Source: Candidatus Zhuqueibacterota bacterium (GTDB lineage Bacteria > KSB1 > UBA2214). From it: a DNA stretch of 6,441 nt. This document shows positions 1 to 4,873 of this stretch, one piece after another. A program made the translations under genes and the position numbers. The stretch spans positions 1 through 6,441 of the forward strand of contig JAKJDB010000166.1 of the NCBI GenBank assembly GCA_022706175.1. Reading direction: 5' to 3'. The notes under the pieces were generated by a model. The model did not search any database and was not told the DNA's origin. It worked only from the letters and a program-made list of their open reading frames with translations. The first letter of the stretch is position 1. Every line of letters begins with the position of its first letter.

Positions 1-26
1 AATCCCCTTTTTTATCAGCACAATTG

Positions 27-46
27 CCACGCGCTTTAGCGCGTGG
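27..46. repeat. 20-base hairpin-forming palindrome CCACGCGC-TTTA-GCGCGTGG
   Basis: Bases 27-34 (CCACGCGC) are the exact reverse complement of 39-46 (GCGCGTGG), with TTTA as a 4-base loop. This gives a very GC-rich 8-bp stem in an AT-rich setting. There is no T-tract behind it, so it is not a classical terminator. The core GCTTTAGC recurs at 69-76, and its reverse complement is at 107-114. The shape resembles REP-like or other dispersed palindromic elements, but only one copy can be judged from this window. Confidence 0.65.
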
Positions 47-68
47 ACAACAAACCACCCCCCAAGGG

Positions 69-147
69 GCTTTAGCACAATTTAAATTGGACGATACTAA
101 TTATTTGCTAAAGCGCGGGGCATTTTTTTCTCCTTCCCAAGCTAAAG
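69..147. repeat. Further GCTTTAGC / GCTAAAGC copies and the palindrome CAATTTAAATTG
   Basis: GCTTTAGC recurs at 69-76, 36 bases after the copy at 33-40. GCTAAAGC, its reverse complement, is at 107-114, and a 7-base version GCTAAAG is at 141-147. The 10 bases at 107-116 (GCTAAAGCGC) are the exact reverse complement of 31-40. Between them lies a perfect 12-base palindrome, CAATTTAAATTG, at 78-89. The matches are read directly from the sequence; that they form one element is inference. Confidence 0.55.
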
Positions 148-204
148 TCAGGGCGATGAAAATCGTACGCGAATCAAGTCATTTCGTCTGTTGGCTTGGC
201 AACG

Positions 205-234
205 AAAAAAGGCTTATGACAGAGCCTTTTTTTT
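205..234. terminator. Intrinsic terminator upstream of the copper operon
   Basis: GGCT (211-214) pairs with AGCC (223-226) around an 8-base loop, and the stem is extended by A6 (205-210) against the start of T8 (227-234). The T8 run makes it a good + strand terminator; the A6 run could serve weakly in the other direction. It probably ends a transcript entering from the left of the window. If the copper-operon promoter lies further left instead, the site would sit in the leader. Confidence 0.65.
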
Positions 235-326
235 CGCCTGTGCATCAGCGGCATTTTGCGGATGGAGTGAAAAAAATGCTGCTAGGGCAAATGAAACGGA
301 GCATTTTTATGTTTCAATGAAAAAAT

Positions 327-331
327 GGAGG
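327..331 (+). promoter_or_regulatory. Shine-Dalgarno GGAGG that sets the chaperone start at TTG 337
   Basis: GGAGG ends 5 bases before the TTG codon at 337-339. The only in-frame ATG (325-327) overlaps this motif and has just A-rich sequence and no SD of its own upstream. The site therefore argues for the TTG as the real start. Confidence 0.65.
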
Positions 332-336
332 CCCTT

Positions 337-534
337 TTGAAAACCGCGTTATTTCGTATTGACGGCATGTCGTGCCATCACTGCGTCATGGCCATCGAGC
401 GGGAATTGCAGCGTTTGCCCGTTGAATCGGTCCTGGTGGAAATCGGCCGTGCCGAGATCCGCTATGATGAAAATAAAGTCAGCGAATCCCAGTTGCGCGA
501 CACCATCTGCAACGCCGGCTATAGTGTGCAATGA
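337..534 (+). CDS. copZ: CopZ-like copper chaperone, single HMA domain
   Basis: This small cytosolic protein most likely binds Cu(I) and hands it to the ATPase encoded next. From the TTG start at 337 it has 65 residues; an in-frame ATG at 325 would give 69. Almost all of it is one heavy-metal-associated (HMA) domain of the usual ~65-70 residue length. The metal loop GMSCHHC is at residues 10-16 with the ligands Cys13 and Cys16, and the C-terminal NAGYSVQ matches the family's closing strand. A His just before the second Cys, as here, is common in CopZ chaperones, whereas the HMA domain of the ATPase has CAAC. TTG is preferred because GGAGG lies 5 bases upstream and the resulting N-terminus (MKTALFRIDGMSC) has the family's usual spacing. 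The stop overlaps the next start (ATGA, 531-534), implying coupled translation. A mercury-binding MerP-like role is less likely because of the partner ATPase. Confidence 0.85.
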   Translation: MKTALFRIDGMSCHHCVMAIERELQRLPVESVLVEIGRAEIRYDENKVSESQLRDTICNAGYSVQ

Positions 535-2759
535 ACGCACCGCCGATAAAACGCTATCAGCTGCCTGTCCGCGGCATGAGCTGTGCGGCGTGCGTCGCCC
601 GCGTGGAACGCACGCTGCAAAAGATGGAGGGCGTGAGCAACGTTTCGGTCAATCTGGCCGGCGAAAAGGCTTATTTTGATCTGGATGAGAATTCTAACAC
701 TCTGGCGGCTGTGGCCCAAAAGGTGAACGAAAGCGGCTATGAGTTGCTGTTGCCGCCCTCCGGTGATGCGGCGCAGCCTGCGCCAAGCGGCGTGGATTTC
801 GAGCAATCGCTGCGGCGTGATCTGCGCATCGCCCTGCTGTTCGCTGTGCCGGTTTTTCTCATCTCCATGCTTATGGAATTTCCCGGCCTGCATGCGCTCT
901 GGCCTCTGAGTGAATCCGATACGCAAAAGCTGCTGTTGATCCTCTCCACACCTGTGGTTTTTTTACCGGGACGGCGCTTTTACTCTGCCTTTTGGAAAAA
1001 TCTGCGTCTTTGGACCGCTGACATGAACTCGTTGGTCGCCATCGGCACCGGCAGCAGTTATGGCTATTCTGTGCTGGCCACTCTGTTCCCACAGCTGCTG
1101 ACCGGTTCTGCCGATGGAATCGTGCCGGTGTATTATGATTCCACAGTGGTGATCATCGCGCTGGTGCTGATCGGCCGCTGGCTGGAGAGCCGGGCCAAGG
1201 CCAGGACCACGGCGGCGATCGAGGGGCTGATGGCGTTGCAGCCAAAAACCGCCTGCGTGCGCCGCGATGGAAAAGAACAGTGCATTCCGCTGGAGCATCT
1301 GCAGCTGGGGGACCGGGTTCTGGTGCGGCCGGGTGAAAAAATTGCCGCCGACGGCAAAGTGGTCGCCGGCGAGGCCGGAGTGGATGAATCCATGATCAGC
1401 GGCGAAAGCCTTCCGGTCGATAAAGTCCCGGGCGACCGTGTGCTGGCCGGCACTCTGACCGCCTCCGGCGCGTTCGAGTTCGACGTTACCGCTTTGGCCG
1501 GCCAATCGGTGTTGGGGCAGATCATTCAACTGGTCGAACAGGCCCAGGGATCCAAGGCGCCCATCCAGCGTCTTGCTGATCGCATCGCTTCGGTGTTTGT
1601 GCCGGTGGTCGTAGGCATCGCCTTCATCACCCTGGCGGCGTGGATGACCTTAGGCAGGCAAGCCGGATTCGCCGCTGCCCTGATGCATTTCGTCGCTGTG
1701 CTCATCATCGCCTGCCCCTGTGCGCTGGGGCTGGCCACGCCCACGGCCATCATGGTGGCCACCGGCAGGGCTGCGCGCAAAGGCCTGCTGATTAAGAGCG
1801 GCGAAAGCCTGGAGCTGGCGCATCAGGTTCAGGTGGTGATTCTGGATAAAACCGGAACCCTGACAAAGGGCAAGCCTGCGGTACAACGGATGGTCTGTCT
1901 GCCGGGCGTCCATGAAGCGGAGATGCTGGCTTTGGCCGCTGCGGCGGAAAAGCGATCCGAACACCCTCTGGCAACGGCCATCGTTGCCGCAGCGGAGGCG
2001 CGTGGCCTGAATCTGCCCGAGGCTACCGGTTTTAGCAATCAAACGGGGTTTGGCATCGCCGCCACGGTCGCAGGAAGAAAAGTGGTCGTGGGAAATCAGA
2101 AGCGCATGGAGGATTCGGGGGTTTCTGTTGCGCCGTTACAGCAGCGGGCTCATGAGTGTCTGCAACAGGGAGGCACGCTGATCTATTGCACTCTGGACGG
2201 CGTTCTGCAGGGATTTATCGCGCTCAGGGATCCGATCAGAGAGGATGCGGCCGCCAGCGTGGACGAACTGCGCGGCATGGGCCTGCGCGTGGTGATGCTG
2301 ACGGGCGATCATCCTTTGGCCGCGCGAACCATCGCCCAGGCGGCCGGGGTTGATGAGTATGTCGCTCAGGTGCTGCCGGACGGAAAAGCGGAGCAGGTGA
2401 AACAGTGGCAACGTCGCGGCACCAAAGTGGCCATGGTGGGGGACGGCATCAACGATGCTCCGGCGTTGGCGCAGGCGGATGTCGGCATCGCTCTGGGCGC
2501 CGGCGCGGACGTGGCCATCGATAGTGCCTCCATCATCCTGATGAAAGGAGATCTGCACGGCGTGGTCCAGGCCATTCGTTTGTCGCGACAAACCCTGGCT
2601 GCCATCAAACAGAATCTGTTTTGGGCTTTTTTCTATAATCTGTTGGGCATTCCTCTGGCTGCTCTGGGCTACCTGAATCCCATGATCGCCGCGTTGGCGA
2701 TGTCCTTCAGTTCCGTCTCTGTGGTGGCCAACTCGCTGCGTCTGGCACGCACCCGCTGA
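531..2759 (+). CDS. copA: Cu(I)-translocating P1B-1-type ATPase (CopA)
   Basis: This inner-membrane pump uses ATP to export Cu(I) from the cytoplasm. Its 742 residues are normal for a family member with one N-terminal HMA domain (GMSCAAC, residues 15-21). Eight hydrophobic segments are seen at about 99-116, 132-148, 166-188, 199-217, 353-375, 383-411, 692-714 and 716-735. Signature motifs in order are SGES of the actuator domain (290-293), the CPC metal site (395-397), DKTGT with the phosphorylated Asp439, SEHP of the nucleotide domain (His478), TGD (591-593) and GDGIND (637-642). Tyr702-Asn703 and Met724-x-x-Ser-Ser728 in the last two helices are the copper(I) signature that separates P1B-1 from Zn/Cd and Co pumps. 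The start overlaps the chaperone stop by four bases, has no strong SD of its own, and so probably depends on translational coupling. No metal-responsive regulator is encoded in the window. Silver may also be transported. Confidence 0.96.
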   Translation: MNAPPIKRYQLPVRGMSCAACVARVERTLQKMEGVSNVSVNLAGEKAYFDLDENSNTLAAVAQKVNESGYELLLPPSGDAAQPAPSGVDFEQSLRRDLRIALLFAVPVFLISMLMEFPGLHALWPLSESDTQKLLLILSTPVVFLPGRRFYSAFWKNLRLWTADMNSLVAIGTGSSYGYSVLATLFPQLLTGSADGIVPVYYDSTVVIIALVLIGRWLESRAKARTTAAIEGLMALQPKTACVRRDGKEQCIPLEHLQLGDRVLVRPGEKIAADGKVVAGEAGVDESMISGESLPVDKVPGDRVLAGTLTASGAFEFDVTALAGQSVLGQIIQLVEQAQGSKAPIQRLADRIASVFVPVVVGIAFITLAAWMTLGRQAGFAAALMHFVAVLIIACPCALGLATPTAIMVATGRAARKGLLIKSGESLELAHQVQVVILDKTGTLTKGKPAVQRMVCLPGVHEAEMLALAAAAEKRSEHPLATAIVAAAEARGLNLPEATGFSNQTGFGIAATVAGRKVVVGNQKRMEDSGVSVAPLQQRAHECLQQGGTLIYCTLDGVLQGFIALRDPIREDAAASVDELRGMGLRVVMLTGDHPLAARTIAQAAGVDEYVAQVLPDGKAEQVKQWQRRGTKVAMVGDGINDAPALAQADVGIALGAGADVAIDSASIILMKGDLHGVVQAIRLSRQTLAAIKQNLFWAFFYNLLGIPLAALGYLNPMIAALAMSFSSVSVVANSLRLARTR

Positions 2760-2775
2760 GCGCCTGTTTTTTTCT
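2760..2775 (+). terminator. Weak possible terminator behind copA
   Basis: A run of seven T (2767-2773) lies just after the copA stop. The only hairpin in front of it is short: CGC (2754-2756) with GCG (2760-2762) around TGA. The T-run looks right but the stem is poor, so some read-through into the next gene is possible. Confidence 0.25.
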
Positions 2776-2778
2776 CTC

Positions 2779-2807
2779 TTGCGAAAATCCGCCTGAATCA
2801 CTATTAT
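2779..2807 (+). promoter_or_regulatory. Sigma70-like promoter for the NIPSNAP-family gene
   Basis: TTGCGA (2779-2784, 4 of 6 to TTGACA) is followed after exactly 17 bases by TATTAT (2802-2807, 5 of 6 to TATAAT). Transcription would begin near 2814, giving a leader of about 24 bases that contains the SD GGAG (2829-2832). This suggests the gene can be expressed apart from the copper operon. Confidence 0.5.
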
Positions 2808-2837
2808 TTCGTTCATCCAATACGTTTCGGAGCAGCT

Positions 2838-3578
2838 ATGGATCAAGAGTATACTGCGGCAGCAAAAGACTCGGGCAGGGAGGACGCTGCGGCCTATCTG
2901 GAGTGGCGCCATTACCTGGCGCCCTATGGCGATGGCCGTAAACGGCTGCTGGATTTTTTAAAGCAAGTGGCGGTGCCGGCGTGGAATCGGCAGGGGATAT
3001 CGCCCGTGGGACTCTTTGGCGCCTTATACGGCTCCAGCAGCTCGTCGATCTATGTTCTTCTGCCGCATTTGAATAGCGATTCTGTTCTGCACAGCGAAGG
3101 TCGGCTGCTGCAGGATGCGGAATATATGAGGGATGAAGCGTTTTTTCACTCCCTTTCGAGCAGCGACCCGGGCTACTGGCGTATGGAGAATTCCCTGTTG
3201 CGCTGTTTTGCGCCGCTGTTCCTGTCTCCCGTACGCATTCATGATACGGCGAGGGTGTTCGAATGGCGCATCTATGAAAATCCCAACCAGGTGCAAAGCC
3301 GCAAAAAAATTCACATGTTCACTCAGGGTGGTGAAATCGAGCTCTTTCGCCGGTGTGGATTGACGCCGCTCTTTTTCGCCGAGACGCTGATCGGACCGCA
3401 GCGTCCCAATCTGCAGTATCTGTTGGTTTTCAAGGATATGGCGGAACGGGATGCCTGTTGGAGCGCTTTTCGCCGTCATCCGGACTGGGCGGTTTTGAAA
3501 AACCGACCCGAGTTTGCGGACACCGTGTGCAACGTCACTGATCTGATGCTGCAGCCGCTGGATTTTTCACAACTGTGA
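2838..3578 (+). CDS. NIPSNAP-family protein with two tandem domains
   Basis: The protein has 246 residues and no signal peptide or membrane segment, so it is probably cytosolic. Residues about 139-243 match the NIPSNAP pattern: VFEWRIYENPN at the start, a Lys-rich helix, GGEIELFRRCGLTPLFFAETLIGP, then LQYLLVFKDMAERDACWSAFRRHPDW and a closing LMLQPLDFS. Residues about 18-90 look like a second, diverged copy: YLEWRHYLAPYGDGRKRLLDFLK, PAWNRQGISPVGLFGALYG, SSIYVLLPHLNSDSV. NIPSNAP domains take the dimeric alpha/beta-barrel (ferredoxin-like) fold, so two in tandem would form a barrel within one chain. Their biochemical role in bacteria is unclear and no catalytic residue can be named. The ATG is supported by GGAG 5 bases upstream and by the promoter candidate in the 78-base gap. 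I see no functional link to copper or to L28. Confidence 0.8.
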   Translation: MDQEYTAAAKDSGREDAAAYLEWRHYLAPYGDGRKRLLDFLKQVAVPAWNRQGISPVGLFGALYGSSSSSIYVLLPHLNSDSVLHSEGRLLQDAEYMRDEAFFHSLSSSDPGYWRMENSLLRCFAPLFLSPVRIHDTARVFEWRIYENPNQVQSRKKIHMFTQGGEIELFRRCGLTPLFFAETLIGPQRPNLQYLLVFKDMAERDACWSAFRRHPDWAVLKNRPEFADTVCNVTDLMLQPLDFSQL

Positions 3579-3605
3579 GGGGGCGGGAAGGAGCCGGGCA
3601 GAGGG
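3579..3605 (+). other. G-rich tract, possible G-quadruplex
   Basis: Directly after the stop codon there are four G-tracts: 3579-3583, 3585-3587, 3596-3598 and 3603-3605. The loops between them are 1, 8 and 4 bases. This is slightly looser than the strict G3+N1-7 rule. The tracts are read directly from the sequence; folding is inference. Confidence 0.35.
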
Positions 3606-3629
3606 CGGCGCCCTGAAAAAATCTTTTTT
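3602..3629 (+). terminator. Possible terminator of the NIPSNAP-family gene
   Basis: AGGGC (3602-3606) pairs with GCCCT (3610-3614) around GGC. The T6 run (3624-3629) is separated from this stem by G-A6-TC, so the arrangement is not the canonical one. The GAAAAAA/TTTTTTC arms (3615-3621, 3624-3630) can pair with each other instead. The same A/T block may serve as an upstream element for the rpmB promoter. Confidence 0.35.
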
Positions 3630-3631
3630 CC

Positions 3632-3660
3632 TTGATTTTCTTCCTATTTTTCCTTACATT
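3632..3660 (+). promoter_or_regulatory. Sigma70-like promoter of rpmB with A/T-rich upstream element
   Basis: TTGATT (3632-3637) and TACATT (3655-3660) each match the consensus at 4 of 6 positions and are spaced by exactly 17 bases. The A6-TC-T6 block just upstream (3616-3629) fits the UP-element core AAAWWTWTTTT at 10 of 11 positions, a few bases closer to the -35 than the classic position. Strong promoters with UP elements are usual for ribosomal genes. Transcription would start near 3667, giving a leader of about 70 bases. Confidence 0.5.
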
Positions 3661-3680
3661 GAAAGGCTTTAATTGTAAGG
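3652..3680. promoter_or_regulatory. 29-base near-palindrome over the rpmB -10 and start region
   Basis: CCTTACA (3652-3658) is the exact reverse complement of TGTAAGG (3674-3680), and the inner AAAG/CTTT (3662-3665, 3667-3670) also pairs. In all, 12 of 14 positions are symmetric about base 3666. It covers the proposed -10 box and transcription start, the place expected for a repressor operator. It might instead fold as RNA at the leader's 5' end. No binding protein can be named. Confidence 0.4.
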
Positions 3681-3735
3681 ATTTGCTTTTGTTTGTGTCG
3701 AGATTAAGTGACTATTTGAATAGGGAGTGTTTATC

Positions 3736-3927
3736 ATGTCGAAACGGTGTGATATCTGCGGCAAGGGGCCGATGAGCGGAAATAAGATCAGCCATGCCCA
3801 TAATTTGACCAGAACCCGGTGGATGCCGAACATTAAAAAGCTGCGCATCCAGGACGGCAAATCTTCGCGGCAGGCCTATGTCTGCAACCGCTGCCTGCGC
3901 TCGGGCAAAGTGACCAAAGCGTTATAA
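3736..3927 (+). CDS. rpmB: 50S ribosomal protein L28, zinc-ribbon (C+) form
   Basis: L28 is a small protein of the large ribosomal subunit. The 63-residue product is the usual length for the compact bacterial form. It begins MSKRCDICGKGP and carries the family signature GNKISHAHNLTRTRWMPN (15-32). Two cysteine pairs, C5-x2-C8 and C50-x2-C53, form the zinc ribbon, so this is the zinc-binding C+ type, not the C- paralog made under zinc shortage. An in-frame GTG at 3727 would add three residues, but the ATG at 3736 is preferred: AGGGAG (3722-3727) lies 8 bases upstream and MSKRC is the typical N-terminus. It stands alone here; rpmG and other frequent neighbours are absent. It converges with proC. 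Confidence 0.96.
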   Translation: MSKRCDICGKGPMSGNKISHAHNLTRTRWMPNIKKLRIQDGKSSRQAYVCNRCLRSGKVTKAL

Positions 3928-3942
3928 AGCAGTTTCCCCATG

Positions 3943-3976
3943 AAAAAAGCCCTTCCTTGAAGGGCTTTTCTTTTTT
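3943..3976. terminator. Two-way intrinsic terminator between rpmB and proC
   Basis: AAAAGCCCTTC (3945-3955) pairs exactly with GAAGGGCTTTT (3959-3969) around a 3-base loop, CTT. On the + strand it ends in TTTTCTTTTTT (3966-3976). On the - strand the A6 at 3943-3948 becomes a T6 run. It therefore serves both convergent genes. The proC stop codon (3975-3977) overlaps the end of the + strand T-tract. Confidence 0.9.
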
Positions 3977-4817
3977 ACCCTCTCTCCCCGATCTCGGCCT
4001 GTCTGCGGCCGCCCAGCGCTTTGCTGCGCTGATACGCCGCCCATACGGAACGGGATACCACGGTCCGCAGGCTTCCTTTTTCCATATGATACAACGCCTC
4101 TGCGCTGGTTCCCCCCGGAGAGGTCACCTGATTGCGAAGTTCCGCTGGATGCTGCTGGCTCTGGCGTGCATATTCGACAGAGCCGGCCATGGTCTGCAGC
4201 ACCAGTTGCTGAGCCACCCTGCGGCTGAATCCCAGGTGTACGCCGGCATCGATCATGGCCTCCATGAACAAGAAGATATAAGCCGGACCGGTGCCGCTGA
4301 GCGCCGTGGCCTTGTCCATGTCGTCTTCATCCTTGGAGAATATCTCTTCGCCCAGAGCGCCGAGGATGATGGCGGTCTGATGTTTCTGTTCATCAGAGAT
4401 CTCGGCCGTGGCGGTCCACATGGTGATCCCTTTGCCGATCTGCCCAGGCGTGTTCGGCATGGCCCGCACCACGGCACGGTGCGCCAGTCCGGTGGTGATG
4501 GTGGTAATGTTCACACCAGCGGCAATGCTCAGAACCAGCGCGTCGGGATGAATGCGGCCATGCAGTTCGGCCAACACGCCGGCCATTTTCTGCGGCTTTA
4601 CCGAGAGCACGACGATGTGACGGCCTTCGGCCGCTTTGGCGTTGTCCGTGGTCCAGGAGATGCCGAGTTTTTTCGCCAAGCTGCGGCCGCGTTCAGGCCG
4701 CGGGCCGGATGCAATGATCTGGCCCGCCGGCAGACGCTTTTGTTTGAGCAGGCCGACGATCATCGCCTCCGCCATCATTCCTGAGCCGATAAAAGCGATT
4801 GAAGTTGATTCCTTCAT
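3975..4817 (-). CDS. proC: Pyrroline-5-carboxylate reductase
   Basis: ProC is a cytosolic enzyme that reduces 1-pyrroline-5-carboxylate to L-proline with NAD(P)H, the last step of proline synthesis. The product has 280 residues, close to the usual 265-285. An N-terminal Rossmann fold shows IAFIGSGMMAEAM (7-19), then VVLSVKPQ (69-76) and VVRAMPNTPGQIGKG (116-130). The all-alpha C-terminal half holds the signature: ALSGTGPAYIFLFMEAM (172-188), DAGVHLGF (190-197) and VTSPGGTSAEAL (231-242). The ATG at 4817 gives the expected N-terminus, but there is no strong SD. The bases just before it form the inverted repeat AAAGAGA-A-TCTCTTT, which could hide the weak AGAG. It is the last gene of the probable thrC-thrB-proC transcript, 46 bases after thrB, and ends at the two-way terminator. 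Confidence 0.97.
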   Translation of the reverse strand: MKESTSIAFIGSGMMAEAMIVGLLKQKRLPAGQIIASGPRPERGRSLAKKLGISWTTDNAKAAEGRHIVVLSVKPQKMAGVLAELHGRIHPDALVLSIAAGVNITTITTGLAHRAVVRAMPNTPGQIGKGITMWTATAEISDEQKHQTAIILGALGEEIFSKDEDDMDKATALSGTGPAYIFLFMEAMIDAGVHLGFSRRVAQQLVLQTMAGSVEYARQSQQHPAELRNQVTSPGGTSAEALYHMEKGSLRTVVSRSVWAAYQRSKALGGRRQAEIGERG

Positions 4818-4832
4818 AAAGAGATTCTCTTT
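4818..4832 (-). repeat. Inverted repeat touching the proC start codon
   Basis: On the coding strand AAAGAGA-A-TCTCTTT is immediately followed by the ATG of proC. The 7-bp arms are a perfect match with one base between them, so a real hairpin would be 6 bp with a 3-base loop. It covers the only SD-like bases (AGAG), so it may limit translation or act as a protein-binding site. Confidence 0.5.
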
Positions 4833-4843
4833 TTAAAATTTGA

Positions 4844-4857
4844 ACAGCAAGTGCTGT
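4844..4857 (-). repeat. Inverted repeat ACAGCA/TGCTGT in the thrB-proC gap
   Basis: ACAGCA (4844-4849) is the exact reverse complement of TGCTGT (4852-4857), two bases apart. Only an interrupted T-rich stretch (AAATTTTAAAA) follows on the - strand, so this would be a poor terminator at best. Confidence 0.4.
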
Positions 4858-4859
4858 GT

Positions 4860-4873
4860 CCGGCTACAGCCGG
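4860..4873 (-). repeat. Inverted repeat CCGGCT/AGCCGG over the thrB stop codon
   Basis: CCGGCT (4860-4865) and AGCCGG (4868-4873) are exact reverse complements two bases apart, and the thrB TAG (4864-4866) lies within them. It might be a 3'-end stabilising hairpin. There is no T-run. Confidence 0.4.

Larger units (their letters stand above)
1..324. other. AT-rich non-coding region with inverted repeats, upstream of the copper operon
   Basis: I see no convincing gene here. A reading frame stays open on the + strand from the left edge to a TGA at 318-320. It uses TTA, CTA and TTG leucine codons, unlike the CTG-rich genes next to it, it runs through a strong intrinsic terminator, and it has no start with a ribosome-binding site. 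The left half (27-147) is packed with inverted repeats, listed separately. The terminator lies at 205-234. Between 235 and 324 I found no confident promoter for the copper genes, and no half-sites resembling the CsoR, CueR or CopY operators I know. The base composition differs from the flanking genes, which suits either plain intergenic DNA or a dispersed non-coding element. Confidence 0.6.

Noticed and set aside
24..320. 98-codon ORF from a TTG start
   Set aside because: No ribosome-binding site, codon use unlike the neighbours, overlaps palindromes and a strong terminator, and no recognisable domain. Kept only as a finding.
235..324. Operator for CsoR, CueR or CopY ahead of the copper genes
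   Set aside because: I looked for the known dyads and found no convincing half-sites.
963..1529. 188-codon ORF on the - strand inside copA
   Set aside because: It lies entirely opposite conserved copA sequence and gives His/Gln/Arg-rich translation without a domain; a shadow frame.
2136..2912. 258-codon ORF on the - strand over the copA 3' end and the next gene start
   Set aside because: Covers the conserved GDGIND region of copA in antisense, has no domain, and would run against the promoter and SD of the NIPSNAP gene.
3727..3735. Upstream GTG start for L28
   Set aside because: It would overlap the SD AGGGAG and add MFI before the conserved MSKRC start.
3957..4784. 275-codon ORF on the + strand opposite proC
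   Set aside because: It begins inside the terminator, has no SD, shows no domain, and is a by-product of GC-rich codons in proC, whose motifs are unmistakable.
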